Part shown: positions 50,949-58,132 of the stretch, one piece after another
Position numbering within the stretch: position 1 is the first letter of the stretch
How the letters are laid out: the number at the start of each line of letters is the position of its first letter
NCBI RefSeq assembly: GCF_035621135.1
Contig: NZ_CP141728.1
Span: 682,001-746,000, forward strand
DNA: 64,000 nucleotides
Reading direction: 5' to 3'
Source of the DNA: Sinanaerobacter sp. ZZT-01
GTDB lineage: Bacteria > Bacillota > Clostridia > Peptostreptococcales > Anaerovoracaceae
Made by a program: the position numbers and the translations under genes
The notes under the pieces: model-generated
Database searches by the model: none
What the model was told of the DNA's origin: nothing
Seen by the model: the letters and a program-made list of their open reading frames with translations, nothing else

Positions 50949-51353
50949 TCAATTCAATTTTTCCACATAAAAATCAATACTCTCACGTTTCAGGTAAAGG
51001 TTCTCGCTACTTTTTGAAATATCAGAAAGCACAATTCCATTCAGTTTTTCATCATCATATTGAAACATTTTTTCAACAGGAATAATCTTTATAACGTATG
51101 ATTGCAGCGGATTTTGAATAATCGGTTTTCCAAAAATACCACTTTCAGAATGAAAGCAACGAGATCCACACACCCATAGTAATTTCGTTCCCTCTAGCAT
51201 GCCCATCAGTGGTCGTCTTAAAGTAATTACAGATTTGGGCTCTGCCTTAAAAATATCATAATATTTTTTCCCACGTGCTTCTTTATATGCTTTAATCATT
51301 AAATCAAAATATTCTTGTGGTTCAATAAATAACAAGCTTTCTTGGTATCCCAT
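50949..51353 (-). CDS. Hypothetical protein upstream of the cptIN promoter (134 aa)
   Basis: A 134-residue soluble protein starting MGYQESLLFIEPQEYFDLM (GGGAGGGG before the ATG). It contains LLWVCGSRCFHSESG. No family is recognised. A hairpin (GGCGAAA/TTTCGCC near 51394-51411) lies in its leader. Confidence 0.5.
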   Translation of the reverse strand: MGYQESLLFIEPQEYFDLMIKAYKEARGKKYYDIFKAEPKSVITLRRPLMGMLEGTKLLWVCGSRCFHSESGIFGKPIIQNPLQSYVIKIIPVEKMFQYDDEKLNGIVLSDISKSSENLYLKRESIDFYVEKLN

Positions 51354-51534
51354 ACTACCCCTCCCTTTTATTACTAACAGCACATTGGTACGGCGAAATC
51401 TCTTTCGCCGCAAATTATCTACTGTTAATTAAAACATTTTCTTATTTATATCAATGCTCCGCATCTATGTACTCTGTTGTCCAGGTCAACTTGGCTACGC
51501 TCCCTCTCGGTCATCGCATTGCCGGTACGGTCTG

Positions 51535-51647
51535 CATTCTCTTTATTCAGTTTCCAAGGTTCAGCCTACCTGAGCATGCCATATGTATCCCTACATATAC
51601 CTTCAATCGGGGAGCTGCAAGAGAGCTCCACGGTTCAGGGTATATAT
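51535..51647 (-). ncRNA. Structured element copy 3 (element 2)
   Basis: Minus-strand RNA candidate 65 bases after XRE-A3: outer pair ATATACC/GGTATAT, hairpin GGAGCT/AGCTCC, terminal hairpin ATATGTA-GGGA-TACATAT (51581-51598), then a downstream segment (GTAGGCTGAACCTTGGAAAC) shared with copy 1. Confidence 0.6.
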
Positions 51648-51711
51648 TACTCAAAGGGGACTTTGTCGTTATTTTTTTATGACATTTTTTTAATGCTGTG
51701 TTAAAATCTAA

Positions 51712-51939
51712 TTAATTGGTCGAGGAGCAAGGATCTTCATCGGAAACTGGTGCAAACAGTTCCCGATAATTTAAACCGAATAATTTTTCAAGATTATCAA
51801 GAACGGGTCTGCGTGGGAATCGTCTTCCCTTTTCCCAATTGCAGACAGTCTGTTTTGATATACCAAGCTTTCTAGCAATGTCTTCTTGGGTCCATCTGCG
51901 ATTCAAGCGTTCTTGTTTTAATCTTGTTTCCGTATTCAT
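51712..51939 (-). CDS. XRE-family regulator A3 (SSTN-tail type)
   Basis: A 75-residue HTH protein (MNTETRLKQERLNRRWTQEDIARKLGISKQTVCNWEKGRRFPRRPVLDNLEKLFGLNYRELFAPVSDED) ending PCSSTN. ATG 51939 (AAAGGAG upstream). It is divergent from XRE-B3 over two GTATCC-type operators. Confidence 0.85.
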   Translation of the reverse strand: MNTETRLKQERLNRRWTQEDIARKLGISKQTVCNWEKGRRFPRRPVLDNLEKLFGLNYRELFAPVSDEDPCSSTN

Positions 51940-51962
51940 GATTTCTCCTTTCTCCTCTTTTA

Positions 51963-52014
51963 GTATCCTAAAAGAATACTTTTTCATTTTTATTATAGTA
52001 TCCTTTTAGAATAC
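51963..52014. promoter_or_regulatory. Operator pair of regulator module 3
   Basis: GTATCCTAAAAGAATAC (51963-51979) and GTATCCTTTTAGAATAC (51998-52014), with centres 35 bases apart. Confidence 0.75.
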
Positions 52015-52033
52015 AGTCAAGAGGATTTATTTT

Positions 52034-52261
52034 ATGTCAGATAATAATTTGTCTCAAAGATTAAAAATGCTTCGCAGCTCACACAACCTTACACAAGTGC
52101 AGCTAGGAGAGCTAGTCGGATTAAGCAAACAAGCCATTAACGGTATAGAGCATGGTCGCCGTAATACAACTTCGGATAAATTGATTCTTTTTGCCGATTA
52201 CTTCGATGTATCCGTTGACTACTTGCTCGGCCGGACGGATAATCCGGAAGTGAATAAGTAA
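52034..52261 (+). CDS. XRE-family regulator B3
   Basis: A 75-residue HTH protein (LSQRLKMLRSSHNLTQVQLGELVGLSKQAINGIEHGRRNTTSDKLILFADYFDVSVDYLLGRTDNPEVNK). Its C-terminus is identical to XRE-B2 of element 1. RBS AAGAGG. Confidence 0.85.
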   Translation: MSDNNLSQRLKMLRSSHNLTQVQLGELVGLSKQAINGIEHGRRNTTSDKLILFADYFDVSVDYLLGRTDNPEVNK

Positions 52262-52270
52262 TCTGTTTCA

Positions 52271-52510
52271 TCACTTAGATGAGCAATCCAAAGATGAATA
52301 AGTCTTAGATATGCCGTTTATTTTATTAAAAAAAGTATCCTCAATACTTTTTTTATAAAAATCGGCAATTAGTTTTGCTTCCTTTAAAGAAAAAGGAATG
52401 GAGCCTTGCTCTTTTTTGTAATATGCCGAGGCAGTTTTTCCTATCACTTGTCCCATTTCTTTATGTGACAAATGGCTATTCAGCCTCAATTCCTTCAGAA
52501 CTGTATTCAA
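52271..52510 (-). CDS. XRE-family regulator C
   Basis: A ~79-residue HTH protein (LKELRLNSHLSHKEMGQVIGKTASAYYKKEQGSIPFSLKEAKLIADFYKKSIEDTFF). The start is uncertain: TTG 52510 has better spacing from AGGAG than the GTG at 52522. Element 1 keeps only a truncated relative (44503). It is divergent from XRE-D2. Confidence 0.75.
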   Translation of the reverse strand: MNTVLKELRLNSHLSHKEMGQVIGKTASAYYKKEQGSIPFSLKEAKLIADFYKKSIEDTFFNKINGISKTYSSLDCSSK

Positions 52511-52537
52511 TGATATACTCACTCCTTTTATTTTTTA

Positions 52538-52651
52538 CTTTCCTGCCAGGAAAGCTGTTAGTTTTATTATAGTTTCCTGTCGAGAAAGTGTCAAGTGATT
52601 TTTATGTATATTCTTCCATATAGGAAAATCTATATATTTCCCATATGGAAA
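52538..52651. promoter_or_regulatory. Two operator sets between XRE-C and XRE-D2
   Basis: CTTTCCTGCCAGGAAAG (52538-52554, perfect palindrome) and GTTTCCTGTCGAGAAAG (52572-52588), centres 34 apart, sit near XRE-C. TTCCATATAGGAA (52614-52626) and TTTCCCATATGGAAA (52637-52651) sit near XRE-D2. Confidence 0.7.
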
Positions 52652-52687
52652 TTGTTATAATTTATAATCATAATTGGAGGTGATCCA

Positions 52688-53023
52688 TTGAACCGAATAA
52701 AAATGCTGCGAGAAAAAAAAGGGTTAACGCAATCTGAGCTCGGAAAAATATTACACGTTAAAGATTCCGCAATATCAAAATATGAGAGTGAAAAAATCCC
52801 TTTAACTGCAGAGACACTTCGTGTATTATCTAAAATCTTTAACGTATCAATTGACTATATACTAGGTATGGATTCTGAGAGGCACCCGCAACCCGAAAAA
52901 TCCACATTTGATGAATTGTCTCCAGAAGCAAAAAAGAAAGCAACCGAATACATTGAAATGCTAAAGAGACTAGATCAAGTGGATGCACATGATGATATAC
53001 TTGATTTCAAAAGGAACGCTTAA
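52688..53023 (+). CDS. XRE regulator D2 (conserved in both elements)
   Basis: A 111-residue protein, closely related to the element 1 protein at 45458 (same HTH, same ELSPEAKKKATEYIEML tail, same TTG start and GGAGGTGATCCA leader). Such near-identity in two neighbouring elements points to recombination or recent shared origin. Confidence 0.85.
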   Translation: MNRIKMLREKKGLTQSELGKILHVKDSAISKYESEKIPLTAETLRVLSKIFNVSIDYILGMDSERHPQPEKSTFDELSPEAKKKATEYIEMLKRLDQVDAHDDILDFKRNA

Positions 53024-53183
53024 GAAAGAAACTAAAATGCCATTTTATTTTTTACAAATCTTTATGATCAAATTTAAAGAAAGAAATGGAAAGTTGATTT
53101 TACTAGGGTGGATGAAGCAATGGAGCTAAGAACGAGTTGATCCGAAATTCTCTCCATCACGCTTTTCTTTTTAACAACAAAAA

Positions 53184-53210
53184 AAAGACAGCGCTTTCAA
53201 CGTTGTCTTT
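53184..53210 (-). terminator. Terminator after the J-domain gene
   Basis: AAAGACA/TGTCTTT stem (53184-53190 with 53204-53210), with a T-run on the minus strand. Confidence 0.65.
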
Positions 53211-53260
53211 CAATTTACTACTCAGCTATGTAGGAAAATATCTTCAGGCCTGCTACACAG

Positions 53261-53809
53261 CTACATTTCAAACTCTTCCATTAACCTCTCATATTCGTTA
53301 TTTAAAAATTTAGCTGCTTCTTCATCCCCCATTTCCAAATCTGGATGAAAGCTTTTTATTAATTGTTTATATCTAATTTTTAGTTCCTCTTTTGTCGTGC
53401 ATCCTGCAAACGGATTAAATTGACTCTTGGATTGGCTGTTTGAAGTTGATTGGTAATCGGAAGTATCACTCTTTTCATTAGAATTTTCCGTTCTATAAGA
53501 ATTACCCGTATAATAATTTCCTACAGTCTCCTTATATGATGATTGGTTTTTATACGCATACTTTGCTGTGTTATCTTCATGGTCATCTCCGATCATCTCT
53601 GTGTGAGAAACAAAATGCAAAAGAATTCCTATAAGACAAAACAAAATTATAAAAAATGTGTTCCATACTTTGTCTGTCTTGCTCCATTCAATAAAACTAT
53701 CGGCAATGCTATAAAATAAATATCCCCATCCTACTCCAAATATCACTTGTATTATCTTATTATCTTCCCTATAATACGTCTTTTCATCAAAACAATCAAT
53801 ATGATACAA
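53261..53809 (-). CDS. Membrane protein with C-terminal J domain
   Basis: A ~182-residue protein: two N-terminal hydrophobic segments (VIFGVGWGYLFYSIADSF; TFFIILFCLIGILLHFV), a Ser/Asn-rich linker, and a C-terminal J domain (EELKIRYKQLIKSFHPDLEMGDEEAAKFLNNEYERL) with the HPD motif that activates Hsp70/DnaK. The apparent TTG start is weak. It could recruit host DnaK to the membrane for assembly or replication of the element. Confidence 0.7.
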   Translation of the reverse strand: MYHIDCFDEKTYYREDNKIIQVIFGVGWGYLFYSIADSFIEWSKTDKVWNTFFIILFCLIGILLHFVSHTEMIGDDHEDNTAKYAYKNQSSYKETVGNYYTGNSYRTENSNEKSDTSDYQSTSNSQSKSQFNPFAGCTTKEELKIRYKQLIKSFHPDLEMGDEEAAKFLNNEYERLMEEFEM

Positions 53810-53961
53810 ACAATGATTCCCAGGAACAACCCTACGATAGGATGAATATTGGGGAAAACTTCTTTAAAGATTGCATAGATAACTGCCACGGTAAATAGCA
53901 CGTCCCAAATTATTAAATTAAAACATCCAAGCCCCTCTCTCTCCACTAAATAATACTTCAC
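53752..53961 (-). CDS. Small membrane protein (69 aa)
   Basis: A 69-residue protein with two hydrophobic helices (LIIWDVLFTVAVIYAIF; IVGLFLGIIVCIILIVLM) and a basic C-terminus. GTG 53961 with AAAGGAG upstream. It overlaps the J-domain gene start by 58 bases, suggesting coexpression. Confidence 0.6.
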   Translation of the reverse strand: MKYYLVEREGLGCFNLIIWDVLFTVAVIYAIFKEVFPNIHPIVGLFLGIIVCIILIVLMKRRIIGKIIR

Positions 53962-54132
53962 CCTTCTGTTCTCCTTTGTCGAATATCTAAAATTATTATA
54001 AAAATTCAAATTAATTATACCCTAAATATTTCCAATATTCAACATTATTTTCTTTCTCTGTCAATAATATTTCATAGTAGAAAATTTTAATTTTCTTACC
54101 TTTATTCTTTAATACCTTCGTTCTTAGTAGAC

Positions 54133-54906
54133 TTAATTTGGGTTAAGTTCTTTCATAGACGCATTATAGCAGCCCCCCTGCTTTATATTTTCTATGCTCC
54201 CTGCTCTAAAAAAGCTAACGTGATTTTTTAGCCAAAAATATAAGCCTTTGTTTCGTCTTTTTTCCTTTTTTGAGGATTTCTTTTGAATCTTTTTTGCAGT
54301 TTTCTTTCCTACAACATTGCACCCAGATGATACCTTCTCTACTGCCATTTTTATTAGAGTATATAAATTACTGGTTTGTCCATTGTCTTTACGAAATTGA
54401 GTTTTAACAGCAATGATTGCACAATCAATTAATTCCTTAATTGCCTTTCGAACCGTGCTGAAGCCAAGAGAGCACTTCATAGCAGTTGTTTTGTGAGCTG
54501 GAAAACAAGTTCCCTCCTTACCCGCGCAACGACAAAGATAAAAATAGATCAGCTTTGCTTTAGATGAAATCGCTTTGGTAAAAATCAGAGGACTTGCAGC
54601 AAAGTTCTTTTCTTTGCTGAGATCCATAATCATATAAAGGTTGGAGCTCTTTCCACCCTGCTCACGGTATCGAAACGATACCGTGAGTTTCTTTGCATCC
54701 TTTAGCTCCTGCAATGCAGATTTGACGGATGTAACGCTTAAGCTGCATGAATCTGCGATTGTTTTATGTGCCGGCCAGCTCTTTCCGAAACAATCAGCAC
54801 ATTTTACTAAATATAAATATACTAGCTTTGCATTCGCGGAAAGCTCTGTATCAAAAATTGCATTTCCAGCATAAAAACGCCCAGATTCAAAGATTGCATT
54901 TGCCAT
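54133..54906 (-). CDS. Replication initiator-like protein with two tandem winged helices
   Basis: A ~257-residue protein with two similar HTH_36-type domains: ELSANAKLVYLYLVKCADCFGKSWPAHKTIADSCSLSVTSVKSALQELKDAKKL (about 20-75) and AISSKAKLIYFYLCRCAGKEGTCFPAHKTTAMKCSLGFSTVRKAIKELIDCAII (about 115-170). A basic tail follows. It is similar in role, not in detail, to the element 1 initiator at 5770. Start uncertain (54906 or slightly upstream). An antisense RNA covers its leader. Confidence 0.7.
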   Translation of the reverse strand: MANAIFESGRFYAGNAIFDTELSANAKLVYLYLVKCADCFGKSWPAHKTIADSCSLSVTSVKSALQELKDAKKLTVSFRYREQGGKSSNLYMIMDLSKEKNFAASPLIFTKAISSKAKLIYFYLCRCAGKEGTCFPAHKTTAMKCSLGFSTVRKAIKELIDCAIIAVKTQFRKDNGQTSNLYTLIKMAVEKVSSGCNVVGKKTAKKIQKKSSKKEKRRNKGLYFWLKNHVSFFRAGSIENIKQGGCYNASMKELNPN

Positions 54907-54932
54907 AAATAAACCATTCCTTTCATAAAACA

Positions 54933-54960
54933 TTGACAAACCTTTCATTCGGTGTACAAT
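54933..54960 (+). promoter_or_regulatory. Promoter of the rep antisense RNA
   Basis: TTGACA (54933-54938), 16 bases, TACAAT (54955-54960), firing away from the rep gene. Confidence 0.75.
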
Positions 54961-54966
54961 GTAGGT

Positions 54967-55119
54967 ACTTGAAGAAATAACAAATCATAAAACGGACGAA
55001 AGCAATCAGCGATTGCGCAGCCGCCCGATTTATGTCCATGCGTAAGCCATCAAATTGTCGGCATGGCTGAAACTTGAGAAAAAGAATGCCACAGCACGCC
55101 TATACTGTGGCATTTTTTC
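54967..55119 (+). ncRNA. Putative countertranscribed RNA upstream of the rep-like gene
   Basis: A ~150-nt RNA from a near-consensus promoter to a strong terminator (AATGCCACAG/CTGTGGCATT, 55085-55094 with 55105-55114, then T-run). It has an internal hairpin (GCAATC-AGC-GATTGC) and CATGCGTAAGCC/GGCATGG. It would pair with the rep mRNA leader, like copy-control RNAs of plasmids. No ORF. Confidence 0.65.
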
Positions 55120-55154
55120 TTATTCAATGAGAGAAAAAGCGGTAAAGCCGACTT

Positions 55155-55511
55155 TCACTGTATTTCACCCGGTTCCTCCTTAATCTCAGATTTATTTCTT
55201 TTATTCCCGTGCGTGAACTGAATTTCATCCAGCAACAGATATACGGCTTGGATCTCCTTTTCCGTTCCTTCCGGCAGCTTAATTTTATATGCAGCATTGC
55301 GAAGCTCGCCCTCCCCGTAAAATTCATCACCCTTAGCAAGATATGCTCCGATTACTTCTGCAAGGCTTCCCCATGCAACAATGTCAATAAAGGTCGTCTT
55401 ATCCTTAACCTTAATTGCCACACGGTTGTTTAAAACACTGCGGGGTTCTCCTTTCACATTTGCAGTGGTTAAAATCACATCATTCACCAAACGCATTAAA
55501 TTTCCATACAT
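55155..55511 (-). CDS. ssb: Single-stranded DNA-binding protein
   Basis: A 118-residue SSB-like protein: an OB-fold region (NLMRLVNDVILTTANVKGEPRSVLNNRVAIKVKDKTTFIDIVAWGSLAEVIGAYLAKGDEFYGEGELRNAAY) with a charged C-tail lacking the classic acidic tip. It protects single-stranded DNA during transfer or replication of the element. Confidence 0.8.
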   Translation of the reverse strand: MYGNLMRLVNDVILTTANVKGEPRSVLNNRVAIKVKDKTTFIDIVAWGSLAEVIGAYLAKGDEFYGEGELRNAAYKIKLPEGTEKEIQAVYLLLDEIQFTHGNKRNKSEIKEEPGEIQ

Positions 55512-55514
55512 TTG

Positions 55515-55754
55515 CTATCCCTCCTTATTGCTTCTTCGCTGCAATTCATTTAAAACATCATCTAAGTCAATACCGCTGATTTCAATGCGCTTTATCACTG
55601 CCCTTGCTTTTTCTTCCTGCTGTTCAGTAATAAGTCGTCTAATGAAATTTTCTTCTTTCTTAATTTGCCGGCTTATTTGTTCCTTTTTCAAAAATAGTTT
55701 ATCCAATCGGTTTTTTGCATCTGCAACTTGCTGCTCTCTTGATTTAACCGCCAT
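55515..55754 (-). CDS. Small coiled-coil protein (79 aa)
   Basis: A 79-residue helical, charged protein (AVKSREQQVADAKNRLDKLFLKKEQISRQIKKEENF) resembling small relaxosome-accessory or DUF3847-type proteins of Tn1549-like elements. Its start overlaps the upstream gene by 11 bases. Confidence 0.6.
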   Translation of the reverse strand: MAVKSREQQVADAKNRLDKLFLKKEQISRQIKKEENFIRRLITEQQEEKARAVIKRIEISGIDLDDVLNELQRRSNKEG

Positions 55755-56256
55755 ATTCTTTCTTCTCCTTCCCATATTTAATCAAACCTAATAGCAGTGC
55801 TGCAACGCCTATAAAAATTAGACTTGGTGTACTGCCTTTTATAATTTGTTTTAAATTTTTACGTCCCTCAATCTTTTGTTCCTGATTTCCTTTTTCTGTT
55901 TTTATCTTAGCCTGAGAAATTTCCACTTTAAAATCTGTTGCTAAGCCAGATTTGACACTTATCTTTTCTTCATATTCTAATTTATACGCATCTTCCTTTA
56001 TGTCATCTACCCCTACATACTCCACAATATAGCTTCCTTCAGGAAGTTCCATATCGTATTCCCAATCATTCACCGGTTCAGCAACCATCAAATAATTATC
56101 TCCCTCTTTTCCAATCAAATTTACCATAATTGATCTATCGAATTCCGGATATGCTTCTACATTTAATATGACGGTTCCCATACTATCCGCAAAACTTAGA
56201 CAGAAAAAGGATAAAGATAGAAGTAATACCAAAATACTAATTCTTATAAATTTCAA
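55744..56256 (-). CDS. Exported protein with C-terminal membrane anchor
   Basis: A 170-residue protein with a Sec signal (FIRISILVLLLSLSFFCLSFADS), a beta-rich exported domain and a C-terminal helix (LIFIGVAALLLGLIKYG). The TTG at 56256 follows AAAGGGG. Similar anchored proteins are common in Tn1549-type conjugation loci; the function is unknown. Confidence 0.65.
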   Translation of the reverse strand: MKFIRISILVLLLSLSFFCLSFADSMGTVILNVEAYPEFDRSIMVNLIGKEGDNYLMVAEPVNDWEYDMELPEGSYIVEYVGVDDIKEDAYKLEYEEKISVKSGLATDFKVEISQAKIKTEKGNQEQKIEGRKNLKQIIKGSTPSLIFIGVAALLLGLIKYGKEKKEYGG

Positions 56257-56257
56257 T

Positions 56258-58129
56258 TTACAACCCCTTTCCTTTTGGCTCATCAAATTTTACATAGGGC
56301 CTCCTGAAATATTTAAACCCCTTGTAGCTGTCTACCGTCACGCCCTGAGTCCAGGCACAGTGACAATAGAATTTTTTTCCACTTTCATTCTTTCCCACGT
56401 AGATTCCTACATGATTTTTGCCTGTTCCAGGCGGCTGTTTAAATACTAAATCACCTACCTGTAAATCTTTCTCAGATATTGGATAACTGACATTCCATTG
56501 ATGAGCAGAACCTCCGGAAAGTAAATTACCAACTCCTGCAGTCTTATACACCCAATCCGTAAATCCAGAACAATCCAAACCATATGGCTGATACGTCCCT
56601 GTCGTTGAATCTCCTGGTGACGTTACCTTGACACTTTTACCCCAGCTTTTATTCCATCCGGCCGCAGACTTACCACCCCAAAAATACTTGACGCGCCCTA
56701 CTAAACTTAATGCGGTCTGTCGAATTTCCTCTCTTGTAACACAACTGCTAGGTGCATTGGCAATTAAGTCTGCCAAAATCTCTGGTGGTATGGTCTCATT
56801 GGGTGGGCAAATAGCAGGAAACAGATCCGATAAATCAGAAGTGGCAAGGTTTCTCGCCCATTCCATTTCATCCTCGTCTAGATTCAGCGGTATCTCATCC
56901 ATACCGTATGCATATACCTCTACGATGAGTCGCACATGATTCCCATGACAATGCAATGCAGATTGTCCACATGTACAGCAGCCAGAACAAAAAAAATGCT
57001 CTGTTCTGGTTTTTATCACATTCATCATATTAAACAGCTCGCTCATGCGCCGCTGCTCCTCCGGTAAGAAAGATAAATCCTGCTCAAATTCCACTGCCAT
57101 AATAGCTAACAGTTCTGCCCAGTTTGGTTTCAATTCTCCTGATTCACACATATAATCAATGCGAACATCATCATATCCTGGTTTCTTTTGATAGTCATTA
57201 ATTTTTTTCTGAAATGAATCCTCTAATTTCTGCATTTCTACTTGATATTTTGCTGCTGTTTTTTCATCCATTAGGATGAAATTCATGGTCGCCATACTAA
57301 AGGTAGACGAAGCCATCACGGATATTAATAAGCTAAATAAAATTCCCCCTGTCAAAATTGCTGCAATTACCACTGGTTGCCGCATAAGGACATTTTTAAC
57401 CGCATCTCCGGCCACTTTCCACAGCTTTCTTTTTGTCCCTTGCTGAAGCTTTGAGGCAGCCACTTTTGCAGCCTTTTTCTTAGCCTTGGATTTTTGGTGA
57501 AATTCTCGAATGCGCTTTGCTGTTTTATATACCTTTTTTCCTGTGCGTATGGTATCAACTGTGACTTCCGTGGCTCTCACAGTCATATGGATACTCCCTG
57601 CGCCTGTATTGGTAGTCCCAGAAGAATCCAAAGATGCAACAATGGCTTCCTTAGTGTTTTTGCCAAATTCTTTTGTAAGACCGATGCCTCCTTTCACCAG
57701 TTGTTTCTTTTGATCCTTTCCCAATACCTTAAGCTGTCTTTTTCGAAAATTCACTTGCAACAACTTCTCTTTGGGATGCAACATCTTATAATGCTTGACC
57801 TGTTTTGTTATATCTCTCACACGCTTTGCTGTCCGAATGACACCACGGCCACCCACAAAGGTTTCCCTAACTGCTGCTGTTCCTTGTAATACTGCCCCCA
57901 TAGAAGTGTTTGTGGTGCCACTGTCGGTATTCAATGCACGCCGTAATTCAGACCTTATGGCATGTCGATGCAGCGTATTGTCTTTTTTCTTTTGGTTGTT
58001 CTTTCGGTTCCAAAAGGTCGATTTGCGACTAATGGTTTTACTGGCAGTCCGAATATCTTTCCGCTTTGCCTCTCCATGACAATGAAAGGTTTGCTCTTTT
58101 CTAACTTTTCCTCCCTTAATTGCTGCCAT
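56258..58129 (-). CDS. Conjugation-associated NlpC/P60 peptidase
   Basis: A 623-residue protein: long basic N-terminus with repeated TNTSMG/RETFVGGRG-type and RVRDITKQVKHYK segments, one helix (AAILTGGILFSLLISVMAS), an exported helical domain and a C-terminal NlpC/P60 domain with catalytic Cys in GLDCSGFTDWVY and His in NHVGIYVGK. It opens peptidoglycan for the channel. The layout fits the CD1107/Orf14-like enzymes of Tn1549-type elements. Confidence 0.85.
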   Translation of the reverse strand: MAAIKGGKVRKEQTFHCHGEAKRKDIRTASKTISRKSTFWNRKNNQKKKDNTLHRHAIRSELRRALNTDSGTTNTSMGAVLQGTAAVRETFVGGRGVIRTAKRVRDITKQVKHYKMLHPKEKLLQVNFRKRQLKVLGKDQKKQLVKGGIGLTKEFGKNTKEAIVASLDSSGTTNTGAGSIHMTVRATEVTVDTIRTGKKVYKTAKRIREFHQKSKAKKKAAKVAASKLQQGTKRKLWKVAGDAVKNVLMRQPVVIAAILTGGILFSLLISVMASSTFSMATMNFILMDEKTAAKYQVEMQKLEDSFQKKINDYQKKPGYDDVRIDYMCESGELKPNWAELLAIMAVEFEQDLSFLPEEQRRMSELFNMMNVIKTRTEHFFCSGCCTCGQSALHCHGNHVRLIVEVYAYGMDEIPLNLDEDEMEWARNLATSDLSDLFPAICPPNETIPPEILADLIANAPSSCVTREEIRQTALSLVGRVKYFWGGKSAAGWNKSWGKSVKVTSPGDSTTGTYQPYGLDCSGFTDWVYKTAGVGNLLSGGSAHQWNVSYPISEKDLQVGDLVFKQPPGTGKNHVGIYVGKNESGKKFYCHCAWTQGVTVDSYKGFKYFRRPYVKFDEPKGKGL

Positions 58130-58132
58130 TTG

